A DNA stretch of 64,000 nucleotides, taken from positions 558,001-622,000 of the forward strand of contig CAWCTX010000005.1 of the NCBI GenBank assembly GCA_963798505.1. Reading direction: 5' to 3'. Shown piece after piece: positions 26,097 through 34,362 of this stretch (positions within the stretch are counted from its first letter, which is position 1; each line of letters begins with the position of its first letter). Below the pieces are notes generated by a model. That model ran no database searches. It saw nothing but the letters and a program-made list of their open reading frames with translations, and was not told the origin of the DNA. This DNA is from CAVWSM01 sp963798505 (GTDB lineage Bacteria; Actinomycetota; Actinomycetes; Jiangellales; Jiangellaceae). Both the position numbers and the translations under genes were made by a program.

Positions 26097-27582
26097 GAGC
26101 GGCCCCCGGCAGGTTGAGCGTCGTGGCCGGCGCCGGCGGGGTCGTCAACCGCTCGTGCACACCCGTGAGCTGGTACGCGTCGACGGACGAGCCGGTCATC
26201 TGAGCCGTGGCGCCGACCCCGTAGCGCACGGCCGCGCGGGTGCTCCAATCGGTGACCTCCGCCGAGGCGGCCACGGCCGGGTTGAGCCCGGCCTGGAACG
26301 CGCTGTGGGCCAGGTAGTCGCTGTTGCCGTACAGGCGCGCGGCGACCTCGTCCCAGCTGCGCATGCCGGCCGCCAGCCGGATCTCCTGCGCCGCCCCCGG
26401 AGCCTGGCGCATCGCCTGGGCGAGGTTGGCCGGGTTGAAGATCGTCCGCAGGTTGGCGGGCAGTTCGGCGATGTCCGCGCGGGCGGACCGCAAGGGTGCA
26501 GTCCAGCTGAGCGCCGGCTGCCTGGCCGCCCGCTGCGCCATGTTGCGCGCAGCCGAACGCGACACCGACGCGATGTCGTCTCCGCCGACGAGCACCCGGA
26601 TCGCCCGGGAGTTGCGCGCCGTGACGCCAGCTGCCTGCAGCCTCGACGAGCTGGCCGCGACGCGGCCGGCCGACAGCCGCGAGGCGGCCCTGGTGCCCGA
26701 GTAGGCCGCTCGGGCGCCGCCGCTGATCGCCCGGCCGATGCCGAACGTCGCGACGCTGATCGCGTCGAGGGCGACGTTCCACCAGCTGCCCTCGCCCGTC
26801 AGCGCCAAGGTCAGGTTGGCCACGAGCGACACGACCGACGCGACGAGCGCGATGGTCCCGAGCGCGGCGGCCAGCGCCTGCCCGATGATCGGGATCCAGC
26901 CGACGGCGAGCGCGAGAATGCCCGCCACCGCCGCGATCTTGCCTGCCCACTCGGCGATGATCGAGACAAGCTTGCTGCCCCAGTTGTCCCACCAGCCGTC
27001 GTTGAGGTCGCCGCTGTCCTCGACCTCCTTGATCGCGTTGATCGCCCGATCTGCGGCCTCGTCGCGCATCGTGACCGCGTCGTCGCACAGCCGCCGCGCC
27101 GCCGCGAGATCAGCCTCGGCGTCGGCTGCGGCCGCGCTGTGGCCTGACAGCGCCCGTTCCATGTCACTGGTGTCGGCGTCGTCGGCCGCGTCGTCGAGCG
27201 AGTCCTGTGCGGCGCTCGCGCGGCGTTCCGCCTGGTCGAGCCGCTCCCGAGCGTCACGCGCCTTCTGCAGGGCGTCGGCCGACTGTGCCTGTGCGTTCTG
27301 CAGGGGCGGGGCGTAGGCGACGAGTGCGTCGCCCACGCCGCGGTAGCGCGTCTCCGCGCGCTCGATGTCCTTGGCCACGTCGAGTGCCTTGCTGCGGAAC
27401 TCCTCGACCGCCTCACCCTGCATCGAGTTGGCATCGGCGATCTCGCGCAGCCGCTTGGCGGCCAGCTCGATCGCGTCCGCGACCTCTCGGTAGCGACGCC
27501 CCGAGGTCTCGACCTGCCAGTAGTCGCCGGGGACCGGGTCACGGTCACGGTCCAGTGGCGTCCAGTCGACGGGCCGGCTCAT
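26086..27582 (-). CDS. Putative T7SS-signal protein, 498 aa
   Basis: N-terminus VDWTPLDRDRDPVPGDYWQVETSGRRYREVADAI has the W...DP.PGD..V layout of the putative T7SS signal region that opens many actinobacterial exported proteins. Residues about 20-190 are predicted helical coiled coil rich in Ala/Arg/Asp/Glu. Residues about 200-290 are hydrophobic (AGKIAAVAGILALAVGWIPIIGQALAAALGTIALVASVV), as in the pretoxin membrane segments of polymorphic toxins. The C-terminal 200 residues (NPANLAQAMRQAPGAAQEIRLAAGM..., GVHERLTTPPAPATTLNLPG) match no toxin family I recognise, and no immunity gene is evident. It overlaps the gene for its likely helical partner by 4 bases. Confidence 0.7.
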   Translation of the reverse strand: MSRPVDWTPLDRDRDPVPGDYWQVETSGRRYREVADAIELAAKRLREIADANSMQGEAVEEFRSKALDVAKDIERAETRYRGVGDALVAYAPPLQNAQAQSADALQKARDARERLDQAERRASAAQDSLDDAADDADTSDMERALSGHSAAAADAEADLAAARRLCDDAVTMRDEAADRAINAIKEVEDSGDLNDGWWDNWGSKLVSIIAEWAGKIAAVAGILALAVGWIPIIGQALAAALGTIALVASVVSLVANLTLALTGEGSWWNVALDAISVATFGIGRAISGGARAAYSGTRAASRLSAGRVAASSSRLQAAGVTARNSRAIRVLVGGDDIASVSRSAARNMAQRAARQPALSWTAPLRSARADIAELPANLRTIFNPANLAQAMRQAPGAAQEIRLAAGMRSWDEVAARLYGNSDYLAHSAFQAGLNPAVAASAEVTDWSTRAAVRYGVGATAQMTGSSVDAYQLTGVHERLTTPPAPATTLNLPGAAHAR

Positions 27583-27866
27583 GAGTCGCCGCGCAGGCAG
27601 CCGACGAGCTCGGTCTCGATCTCGGCGAACGTGTCACCGATGCCGACGCCCGCCTCGGCGAGGAAGGCGATGCTCTCCAGCATCTTGCCCCGCCGGTCGT
27701 CCCAGTTGTGGGCGAACTCACGCACCCGGTCGGCCAGCCCGTCGTGGCCGGTGGCGTCCGCGGCGTGGTCGCTGTTGTCGTTGGCGTGCTCGAACTCGGT
27801 CGCCACCACTCGTAGGGCAGCGCCGGTCTCCCGCAGCAGGTCTATGTCGATGTCGAGGTCGCTCAC
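27579..27866 (-). CDS. WXG100/EspC-like small helical protein
   Basis: 95 aa starting at GTG 27866 with GGAGG just upstream. It is predicted all-helical, with a hairpin turn around HNWDDRRGKM in the middle. The N-terminal LDIDIDLLRETGAALRVVATEFEHA and C-terminal AGVGIGDTFAEIETEL follow the length and helix-turn-helix plan of ESAT-6/WXG100 and EspC-type proteins, although the strict WXG is replaced by NWDDR. It is the first gene of the cassette and its stop overlaps the start of the T7SS-signal protein, the usual position for a secretion partner. Family call is tentative. Confidence 0.65.
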   Translation of the reverse strand: MSDLDIDIDLLRETGAALRVVATEFEHANDNSDHAADATGHDGLADRVREFAHNWDDRRGKMLESIAFLAEAGVGIGDTFAEIETELVGCLRGDS

Positions 27867-27916
27867 GATCCTCCGCCGCCCGATCCGTCCACTTTGCGGT
27901 GCAGGATAGTCGATGA

Positions 27917-28402
27917 CTAGCGCCCGATCGGCGCAGTCGTTGCACGAGTGAGCCGTACGAGGTCTGCCGGTGGAAGCCCGATGTCGAGACCGCGCCGGCC
28001 GCCCGAGACGTACACCGTAGAGAAACCGAGCGCGGTCTCGTCGACCACGGTCGGCAGCGCCTTGCGCTGACCCAGCGGGCTGATCCCGCCGACGACATAC
28101 CCCGTCGTCCGCTCGGCCGCCGCGGGATCGGCCATCGTGGCGCGCTTGCCCCCGGCCGCCGCGGCCAGCGCCTTGAGATCGAGGTTGCCGCTGACCGGGA
28201 CGACGGCGACGACCAGCCGATCATCGACCTGCGCGAGCAGGGTTTTGAAGACCTGCTCGGGCGGCAGGCCGAGGACGTCGGCCGCCTCGAGTCCGTACGA
28301 CGTCGCGCCCGGGTCGTGCTCGTACGGATGCAACGTGAACGGCACACCCGCCTTCGACAGCGCGACGGTCGCAGGGGTGCCGGCGGATTTCTGCTTCGCC
28401 AC
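27917..28402 (-). CDS. ybaK: Cys-tRNA(Pro) deacylase YbaK/EbsC
   Basis: 161 aa trans-editing enzyme that hydrolyses mischarged Cys-tRNA(Pro). Recognisable blocks: TPATVALSKAGVPFTLHPYEHDP, YGLEAADVLGLPPEQVFKTLLAQVDDRLVVAVVPVSGNLDLKALA, where the K of VFKTL is the key conserved lysine. GYVVGGISPLGQRKALPTVVDETAL and VSGGRRGLDIGL follow. The size and motif set fit the YbaK subfamily, not the ProXp-ala subfamily. It lies 50 bases upstream of the T7-type cassette in the same direction, so the two may share transcription. Confidence 0.92.
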   Translation of the reverse strand: MAKQKSAGTPATVALSKAGVPFTLHPYEHDPGATSYGLEAADVLGLPPEQVFKTLLAQVDDRLVVAVVPVSGNLDLKALAAAAGGKRATMADPAAAERTTGYVVGGISPLGQRKALPTVVDETALGFSTVYVSGGRRGLDIGLPPADLVRLTRATTAPIGR

Positions 28403-28430
28403 GCGGGCAGCGTACGGCCCGACCTGACGC

Positions 28431-29075
28431 TCAACCGCGCAGCAGGTCGACCGCCGGGATGGCGCCGAGCTCGGAGATCAGCGCGATCTCCCGGCGGAGC
28501 ATCCGCGCGAGCAGGCGCAGCCGCGACTCGACGTCGGGCGCGGCCAGCAGGTGCTGACGGTCGTCCAGGTCGAGGACCATGGCCGCCGAGACGAGGTACG
28601 ACACCACGCGCGGGCTCTCCGGCATCTCGACCTCCTGGCTCTTGCCGGACACCAGCTCGCGGTACTCGTTGAACCGTGCGGACACCAAGCGCGCCCACGG
28701 GACGGCGTTCGGCTGGCCCTCCTCGTCGGTCAGCCACTCGACCTCGCCAGTGAGGTATGGGCTGGTCGTGTCGTCGACCGCGTGCAGCCGGAACCGCTGG
28801 CCGCCGGTGACGAGGATGTCGTACCGGCCGTCGGGGCGTTCGGTGATCCGGCGCAGTTCGGCCGCGCAGCCGATCTCGTGCAGCTCCGGCGCCTCTGGCC
28901 CCACCTCGCGTCCCCGGCGGATCGCCACGATCCCGAAGTGCCGCGGCTCGTCCGCGGGTAGCGCCATCAGGTCGGCGACCAGCTCCCGGTAGCGCTCCTC
29001 GAACACGTGCAGCGGCAGCACCAGACCCGGAAAGAGCACGGTGGACAGGGGAAACAGCGGCAGGCGCTCCGCCAC
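28431..29075 (-). CDS. Lon N-terminal (LON substrate-binding) domain protein
   Basis: 214 aa made only of the LON/PUA-like domain, without the AAA+ and protease parts of Lon. Start MAERLPLFPLSTVLFPGLVLPLHVFEERYRELVADL is the classic domain opening. HFGIVAIRRGREVG, GCAAELRRI, RYDILVTGGQRFRLHAV and a helical C-terminal part follow. Stand-alone LON proteins are common in actinobacteria; their role is unknown, perhaps substrate recognition. It lies 28 bases before ybaK and is divergent from the his operon across the palindromic element at 29.1 kb. Confidence 0.9.
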   Translation of the reverse strand: MAERLPLFPLSTVLFPGLVLPLHVFEERYRELVADLMALPADEPRHFGIVAIRRGREVGPEAPELHEIGCAAELRRITERPDGRYDILVTGGQRFRLHAVDDTTSPYLTGEVEWLTDEEGQPNAVPWARLVSARFNEYRELVSGKSQEVEMPESPRVVSYLVSAAMVLDLDDRQHLLAAPDVESRLRLLARMLRREIALISELGAIPAVDLLRG

Positions 29076-29110
29076 GGCTCCACCCTAGGCCGAACGCTGC
29101 TTCGCCCAAG

Positions 29111-29177
29111 CGTGTTGATCATGGCGAAGGTGTGATCATCCGCGCGGAATGATCACGACTCGGCCATGATCAACACG
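29111..29177. repeat. Dispersed palindromic element, copy 1
   Basis: Outer arms CGTGTTGATCATGGC (29111-29125) and GCCATGATCAACACG (29163-29177) are perfect reverse complements. Inner arms GTGATCAT and ATGATCAC flank a CGCGCGGA-containing centre. The element at 35525-35589 has the same arms, centre and orientation. This copy lies between divergent genes, so it is not simply a terminator. It resembles REP/MITE-like intergenic repeats. Confidence 0.85.
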
Positions 29178-29248
29178 AATGCGGGGCCGCCCCGTCCAGG
29201 ATGCGGGCGAGATCCGTCCGCCCCCCGGACACACCTAGACTCGACCGG

Positions 29249-30565
29249 GTGATCCGCCACATCGACCTGCGCGGCCGGGAAGCCGCCGGAGAGGTCCTCG
29301 ACTACCGCGCACTCGTCCCGCGTGCGCCGCTCGATGTGGAGTCCGCGCTCGATGTCGTACGGCCGATCTGCGACGACGTGAAGCATCGCGGGGTCGACGC
29401 GCTCCTCGAGCTCGGGCAGCGGTTCGACGGGGTCACGCTCACCGACATCCGCGTTCCGCAGAAATCCATCGACGACGCTCTGGCCGGCCTCGACGGTGCC
29501 GTCCGTGCCGCGATCGAGGAGTCGATCCGCCGCGCTCGCCTCGTGCACGAGGATCAGCGACGCGTCGATGTCACGACGAACGTCGTGCCCGGCGGCACTG
29601 TCACCGAGCGCTGGGTGCCCGTGGGCCGGGTCGGGCTGTACGTGCCGGGCGGCCGCGCGGTCTACCCCAGCAGCGTCGTGATGAACGTGGTGCCCGCGCA
29701 GATCGCCGGCGTCCCCAGTCTCGCGGTCGCATCGCCGCCGCAGCGCGAGTTCGGCGGGCTGCCGCACCCCACGATCCTGGCCGCGTGCGGGCTGCTCGGC
29801 ATCGACGAGGTCTACGCCGTCGGCGGCGCGCAGGCCATCGCGATGTTCGCGTACGGCGCAGGGGAGTGCCGACCGGCCGACCTCGTGACCGGGCCCGGCA
29901 ACATCTACGTCGCCGCAGCCAAGCGGCTGCTCAAGGGCCGCATCGGCATCGACGCGGAAGCCGGGCCGACCGAGATCGCCGTGCTCGCCGACGCCACCGC
30001 CGACCCGCGGCACGTCGCCGCCGACCTCATCAGCCAGGCCGAGCACGACACCCTGGCGGCGAGCGTCCTCATCACCCCGGACGAGGCCTTCGCCTCCGCG
30101 GTCGAGGCCGAGCTCGAGACGCAGGTCGCGGCGACCAAGCACGTCGACCGCGTACGCACCGCGCTCCAAGGCCAGCAGAGCGCGGTCGTGCTTGTCGACG
30201 ACCTCGACCAGGGGCTCGCCGTCGTCGATGCCTACGCCGCCGAGCACCTCGAGGTCCAGACCGCCGACGCCGCGGTCGTCGCCGCGCGGGTGCGAAACGC
30301 GGGCGCGATCTTCGTCGGCCCGTGGGCGCCGGTCAGCCTCGGCGACTATGCCGCCGGCTCCAACCACGTGCTCCCGACCGGTGGCTGCGCCTGCCACAGC
30401 AGCGGGCTGTCGGTGCAGACGTTCCTGCGCGGCATCCACGTGGTCGACTACGACGAGCCGGCGCTGCGCGACGTTGCCCACCACGTCGTCACGCTGGCTG
30501 ATGCCGAGGACCTGCCGGCGCACGGCGCGGCCATCACCGCCCGCTTCGCGGACAGCCAGTCATGA
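29249..30565 (+). CDS. hisD: Histidinol dehydrogenase HisD
   Basis: Zinc- and NAD-dependent enzyme that oxidises histidinol to histidine in the last two steps. 438 aa from GTG 29249; an in-frame start at 29201 would add a poorly conserved leader. Motifs: RWVPVGRVGLYVPGGRAVYPSSVVMNVVPA, VYAVGGAQAIAMFAYG, VTGPGNIYVAAAKRLLKGRIGID, EAGPTEI, LISQAEHD and the C-terminal GDYAAGSNHVLPTGGCACHSSGLSVQTFL with active-site His. Head of the his operon; its stop overlaps the hisC start (ATGA). Confidence 0.95.
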   Translation: MIRHIDLRGREAAGEVLDYRALVPRAPLDVESALDVVRPICDDVKHRGVDALLELGQRFDGVTLTDIRVPQKSIDDALAGLDGAVRAAIEESIRRARLVHEDQRRVDVTTNVVPGGTVTERWVPVGRVGLYVPGGRAVYPSSVVMNVVPAQIAGVPSLAVASPPQREFGGLPHPTILAACGLLGIDEVYAVGGAQAIAMFAYGAGECRPADLVTGPGNIYVAAAKRLLKGRIGIDAEAGPTEIAVLADATADPRHVAADLISQAEHDTLAASVLITPDEAFASAVEAELETQVAATKHVDRVRTALQGQQSAVVLVDDLDQGLAVVDAYAAEHLEVQTADAAVVAARVRNAGAIFVGPWAPVSLGDYAAGSNHVLPTGGCACHSSGLSVQTFLRGIHVVDYDEPALRDVAHHVVTLADAEDLPAHGAAITARFADSQS

Positions 30566-31644
30566 CGCGGCTGCCGCTGCGCGACGAGCTGCGCGGGCTC
30601 CACGCGTACGGTGCTCCGCAGCTCGACGTGCCTGTGCTGCTCAACGTCAACGAGAACCCCTACCCCCCGAGCGAGGTGGTCGTCGCCGAGATGGCCGCCG
30701 CCGTGGCGGACGCGGCGCGCACCCTCAACCGCTATCCCGACCGCGACTTCGCCTTGTTGCGCCAAGACCTCGCCGACTACCTGCATCGCGACGCGGGCGT
30801 GCGCCTCGACATCAGCCGGCTGTGGGCGGCCAACGGCTCCAACGAGGTGATGCTGCACATCCTGCAGGCCTTCGGCGGGCCGGGCCGCACCGCACTGTCG
30901 TTCGCGCCGACCTACTCGATGTACCCCGAGTACGCCCGCGACACTGCCACTAGCTGGGTCACGGGGAGACGGGAAGAGGACTTCACTGTCGACGCCGACC
31001 ACGCCGTGGCGACGATCCGCGACGTCGCACCCTCGGTCGTGCTGCTCGCCTCACCCAACAACCCGACTGGCACCGCGCTGCCCCTCGACCTCATCGAAGC
31101 GGTCTGCGACGCAGCGCCGGGTGTCGTCGTCGTCGACGAGGCCTATGCCGAGTTCCGGCACGCCGGCACCCCGTCGGCACTGAGCCTGCTCGACCGCTTC
31201 CCGCGGCTCGCCGTGACGCGCACGATGTCCAAGGCGTTCGCGTTGGCCGGCGGGCGCCTGGGCTATCTCGCCGCCTCGGCCGAGTTCGTCGATGCGCTGC
31301 GCGTGGTGCGGCTGCCGTACCACCTGTCCGCCGTCACCCAGGCCGTCGCGCGGGTGGCACTCGCGCACGCCGACGAGCTGCTCGCCCGCGTCGCCGATCT
31401 GCGCGTCGAGCGTGACGCGACCGTCGACTGGCTGCGTGCACAGGGCCTGACCGCCGCTGACTCCGACGCCAACTTCGTGCTCTTCGGGACGTTCGACGAC
31501 AGGCACAAGGTGTGGCAGGGCGTGCTCGACCGGGGTGTGCTGATCCGCGAGACCGGGCCCGACGGCTGGCTGCGCGTGTCGATCGGCACGCCCGACGAGA
31601 TGGCGGCATTCCGCGCCGCCCTGACGGAGGTGCTCGCACTATGA
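30562..31644 (+). CDS. hisC: Histidinol-phosphate aminotransferase HisC
   Basis: PLP-dependent class II-type aminotransferase: imidazole acetol phosphate plus glutamate gives histidinol phosphate. 360 aa. Motifs: LNVNENPYPPS at the N-terminus, RYPDRDF, WAANGSNEVMLHILQAFGGPG, LLASPNNPTGT, VVVDEAYAEF, and the PLP lysine in TRTMSKAFALAGGRLGYL. The stop TGA overlaps the hisB ATG by four bases. Some actinobacterial HisC proteins also act on aromatic substrates, which sequence alone cannot show. Confidence 0.95.
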   Translation: MTRLPLRDELRGLHAYGAPQLDVPVLLNVNENPYPPSEVVVAEMAAAVADAARTLNRYPDRDFALLRQDLADYLHRDAGVRLDISRLWAANGSNEVMLHILQAFGGPGRTALSFAPTYSMYPEYARDTATSWVTGRREEDFTVDADHAVATIRDVAPSVVLLASPNNPTGTALPLDLIEAVCDAAPGVVVVDEAYAEFRHAGTPSALSLLDRFPRLAVTRTMSKAFALAGGRLGYLAASAEFVDALRVVRLPYHLSAVTQAVARVALAHADELLARVADLRVERDATVDWLRAQGLTAADSDANFVLFGTFDDRHKVWQGVLDRGVLIRETGPDGWLRVSIGTPDEMAAFRAALTEVLAL

Positions 31645-32252
31645 CAACGCCCAGCGGCGCACCGCGCGAATCGAGCGGGAGACCAGCGAGTCCAAGGTGC
31701 TCGTCGAGATCGACCTCGACGGCTCCGGGCGTACGGACGTCGCGACCGGTGTGCGGTTCTACGACCACATGCTCACCGCACTCGGGCGGCACGCGCTGTT
31801 CGACCTCACCGTCCAGGCCGAGGGCGACGTCGACATCGACGCCCACCACACCGTCGAGGACGTCGCGATCGTGCTCGGCCAGGCGCTCCGGGAGGCCCTC
31901 GGCGACAAGCGCGGCATCCGACGCTTCGGCGACGCCCTGGTCCCGCTCGACGAGGCGCTCTGCCAGGCGGTCGTCGACGTGTCCGGCCGGCCCTACTGCG
32001 TCCACGAGGGCGAGCCGCCGGGCCAGGAGTACGCGCTGATCGGCGGGCACTACATCGGCTCCCTGACGCGGCACGTCATCGAGACGCTTGGCGTTCCACG
32101 CGCAGCTGTGCCTGCACGTACGGGTGCTGGCGGGCCGCGACCCGCACCACGTCGTCGAGGCACAGTTCAAGGCCATCGCCCGTGCGCTGCGCGACGCCGT
32201 CGCGATCGACCCGCGCGAGAGCGGCGTACCGTCCACGAAGGGCACCCTGTGA
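31641..32252 (+). CDS. hisB: Imidazoleglycerol-phosphate dehydratase HisB (two frameshifts)
   Basis: Mn-dependent dehydratase of the his pathway, single-domain form of about 203 aa. The ATG at 31641 overlaps the hisC stop, but the homologous frame (RRTARIERETSESKVLVEIDLDG) is offset right after it. One base seems missing at about 31643-31645; restoring it gives a natural MxNAQRRTARIERET start. Metal motifs are FYDHMLTALGRHALFD, DAHHTVEDVAIVLGQAL and GHYIGSLTRHVIETL. At about 32090 one extra G breaks the frame; the other frame continues AFHAQLCLHVRVLAGRDPHHVVEAQFKAIARAL and ends STKGTL. Probably sequence errors. A GTG at 31697 is an alternative start. Confidence 0.9.
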
Positions 32253-32884
32253 CACGACGCGTTGTTGTTCTCGACTACGGATCGGGCAACGTGCGGTCGG
32301 CCGTACGCGCCCTCGAACGCGTCGGTGCCGACGTCACCCTCACCGCCGACCGCAAGGCAGCGGCGGAGGCCGAGGGCCTGGTCGTCCCCGGCGTCGGCGC
32401 ATTCGCCGCATGCGTCAATGGCTTGCGTGCCGTCGGCGGCGACGAGCTCGTCGACCACCGGCTCGCCGGCGGCCGCCCGGTGCTCGGCATCTGCGTCGGC
32501 ATGCAGGTGCTCTTCGCCCGCGGCGTCGAGCACGGCGTGACGACCGACGGCCTCGGCGAGTGGCCGGGCACGGTCGAGCAGCTCGCGGCCGAGCCGCTGC
32601 CGCACATCGGCTGGAACACCGTCGACGTCCCGCCCCGAACGGCGCTGTTCGCCGGCATCGAGCACGAGCGGTTCTACTTCGTCCATTCGTACGCCGTCCG
32701 CCGCTGGGAGCTGGTCGCCGACGAGCCCTTCGTCGCACCAGTAGTCACCTGGAGCACGCACGGCGGCGACCAGTTCGTCGCCGCGGTGGAGAACGGCCCG
32801 CTCGTCGCCACCCAGTTCCACCCCGAGAAGTCCGGCGACGCCGGCGCGCACCTGCTGGAGAACTGGCTGAAGGGACTCGCGTGA
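32249..32884 (+). CDS. hisH: Imidazole glycerol phosphate synthase glutaminase subunit HisH
   Basis: Glutamine amidotransferase (class I, triad) subunit that feeds ammonia to HisF. 211 aa from GTG 32249, overlapping the hisB stop. Motifs: VVVLDYGSGNVRSAVRALER at the N-terminus, GLVVPGVGAFAACVNGL, the nucleophile cysteine in RPVLGICVGMQVLF, HIGWN, and the His-Glu pair in ATQFHPEKSG. Standard place before priA, but here a methyltransferase gene is inserted between them. Confidence 0.95.
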   Translation: MTRRVVVLDYGSGNVRSAVRALERVGADVTLTADRKAAAEAEGLVVPGVGAFAACVNGLRAVGGDELVDHRLAGGRPVLGICVGMQVLFARGVEHGVTTDGLGEWPGTVEQLAAEPLPHIGWNTVDVPPRTALFAGIEHERFYFVHSYAVRRWELVADEPFVAPVVTWSTHGGDQFVAAVENGPLVATQFHPEKSGDAGAHLLENWLKGLA

Positions 32885-33640
32885 GAGCCGACATCCGGGA
32901 GTGCGCCCTGGGACCCCGAGAAGTATGACCGCGACTTCGCGTTCGTCTCCGCCCATGGCCGCGAGCTGCTGGGCTGGCTCGACCCGCAGCCGGGCGAGCG
33001 GGTGCTCGACCTCGGTTGCGGCACCGGTGAGCTCACCGCGCAGATCCAGGCGGCCGGTGCCGACGTCAGCGCGATCGACTCCGACCCGCGCATGGTGGAC
33101 GCCGCGCGCGAGCGGCTGCCTGGGGTGAAGGTGGAGTTGGCGGACGGGCATGACTTCCAGGTCTCCGAGCCGGTCGACGCGGTGTTCTCCAACGCTGCGC
33201 TGCACTGGATGCCTTCGGCCGTCGAGGTGCTCGGCTGCGTGTCGGCGGCAATGCGTGTCGGCGGGCGGTTCGTCGCCGAGATGGGTGCGGCCGGCAACGT
33301 CGCCGCCATCATCGACGCGGTGGACGACGCATGCGCGACGGCGGGGTGGGCCGAGCGACGGTGGCCGTGGTTCTTCCCGACCCCGGCGGCGTACGCCGCG
33401 ATGCTCGAGGACGCCGATCTGGAGATCCGCCTGCTCGAGCACTACGCGCGGCCGACTCTGCTGAGCGGGCCCGACGGTTTCCGCTCGTGGCTGGCGATGT
33501 TCGCCCCGGACGTCATCGCCGACCTTCCTGAGGAGGTCCTCTCCGAGGCCGAGCGGCTCGCGCGTCCGCGGCTGGTCCGCGACGGCGAGTGGTGGGCCGA
33601 CTACCGCCGCCTTCGCTTCCGCGCCGTGCGGGTGCGCTGA
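32881..33640 (+). CDS. Class I SAM-dependent methyltransferase in his operon (one frameshift)
   Basis: About 252 aa if one extra G near 32899 is removed. GTG 32881 (GTGA with hisH) then runs into WDPEKYDRDFAFVSAHGRELLGWL. The SAM site is VLDLGCGTGELTAQI, with an acidic end of strand 2 (AIDSDPRMVDAAR). Motif DAVFSNAALHWMPSAVEVL and the C-terminal region resemble trans-aconitate-type methyltransferases. Substrate unknown. It is not a histidine enzyme, and its 4-base overlaps with hisH and priA show cotranscription only. Uncorrected, the frame would start at GTG 33002, which encodes the V of VLDLGCGTG. Confidence 0.85.
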
Positions 33641-34362
33641 TGGCGTCCCTCGTCCTGCTGCCGGCCGTCGACGTCGCCGACGGCCAGGCCGTCCGGCTCG
33701 TCCAGGGCGCGGCGGGCAGCGAGACCTCGTACGGAGATCCGCTCGCCGCGGCGCTGGCCTGGCAGGACGCCGGCGCGGCGTGGGTGCATCTCGTCGACCT
33801 CGACGCGGCGTTCGGCCGTGGCAGCAACCGTGCGCTGCTCGCCGACGTCGTCGGCCGGCTCGACGTGGCGGTCGAGCTGTCCGGTGGCATCCGCGACGAC
33901 GCGTCCCTCGCCGCGGCGCTTGGCACGGGCTGCGCTCGGGTCAACCTCGGGACCGCGGCGCTGGAGAACCCGGAGTGGACGCGGCGCGCGATCGCCGAGC
34001 ACGGCGAGCGCATCGCCATCGGGCTCGACGTGCGCGGCACGACCCTCGCGGCGCGGGGCTGGACCCGTGAGGGCGGCGACCTGTGGGAGACCCTCGAACG
34101 GCTCGACGCCGACGGCTGCGCGCGCTACGTACTCACCGACGTCACCAAGGACGGCACGCTGCGCGGGCCGAACCTCGAGCTGCTGCGTGAGTTCTGCGGC
34201 CGCACCGACCGGCCGGTGGTCGCGAGCGGGGGTGTGTCGTCGCTCGACGACCTCGTCGCGCTGCGCGCGTTGGTCCCGCTCGGCGTCGAGGGCGCCATCG
34301 TCGGCAAGGCGTTGTACGCCGGTGCCTTTTCGCTGCAGGAGGCCCTGGAGGTTGCCGCATGA
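33640..34362 (+). CDS. priA: Phosphoribosyl isomerase A (HisA/TrpF bifunctional type)
   Basis: TIM-barrel isomerase, 240 aa from ATG 33640. N-terminal LLPAVDVADGQAVRLVQG carries the first catalytic Asp, and GRGSNRALLADVV, VELSGGIRDDASL, VNLGTAAL and IAIGLDVRGTTLAARGW follow. YVLTDVTKDGTLRGPNLELL carries the second Asp, and VVASGGVSSLDDL closes the barrel. In actinobacteria without a separate trpF this protein does both the HisA and TrpF steps; no trpF lies in the trp block here. Bifunctionality is inferred from that pattern, not proven. Confidence 0.92.
   Translation: MASLVLLPAVDVADGQAVRLVQGAAGSETSYGDPLAAALAWQDAGAAWVHLVDLDAAFGRGSNRALLADVVGRLDVAVELSGGIRDDASLAAALGTGCARVNLGTAALENPEWTRRAIAEHGERIAIGLDVRGTTLAARGWTREGGDLWETLERLDADGCARYVLTDVTKDGTLRGPNLELLREFCGRTDRPVVASGGVSSLDDLVALRALVPLGVEGAIVGKALYAGAFSLQEALEVAA

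Noticed and set aside
23412..27866. Calling the cassette an ESX secretion locus
   Set aside because: No EccB, EccC, EccD, EccE or mycosin gene is present in the window; only substrate-like genes are seen.
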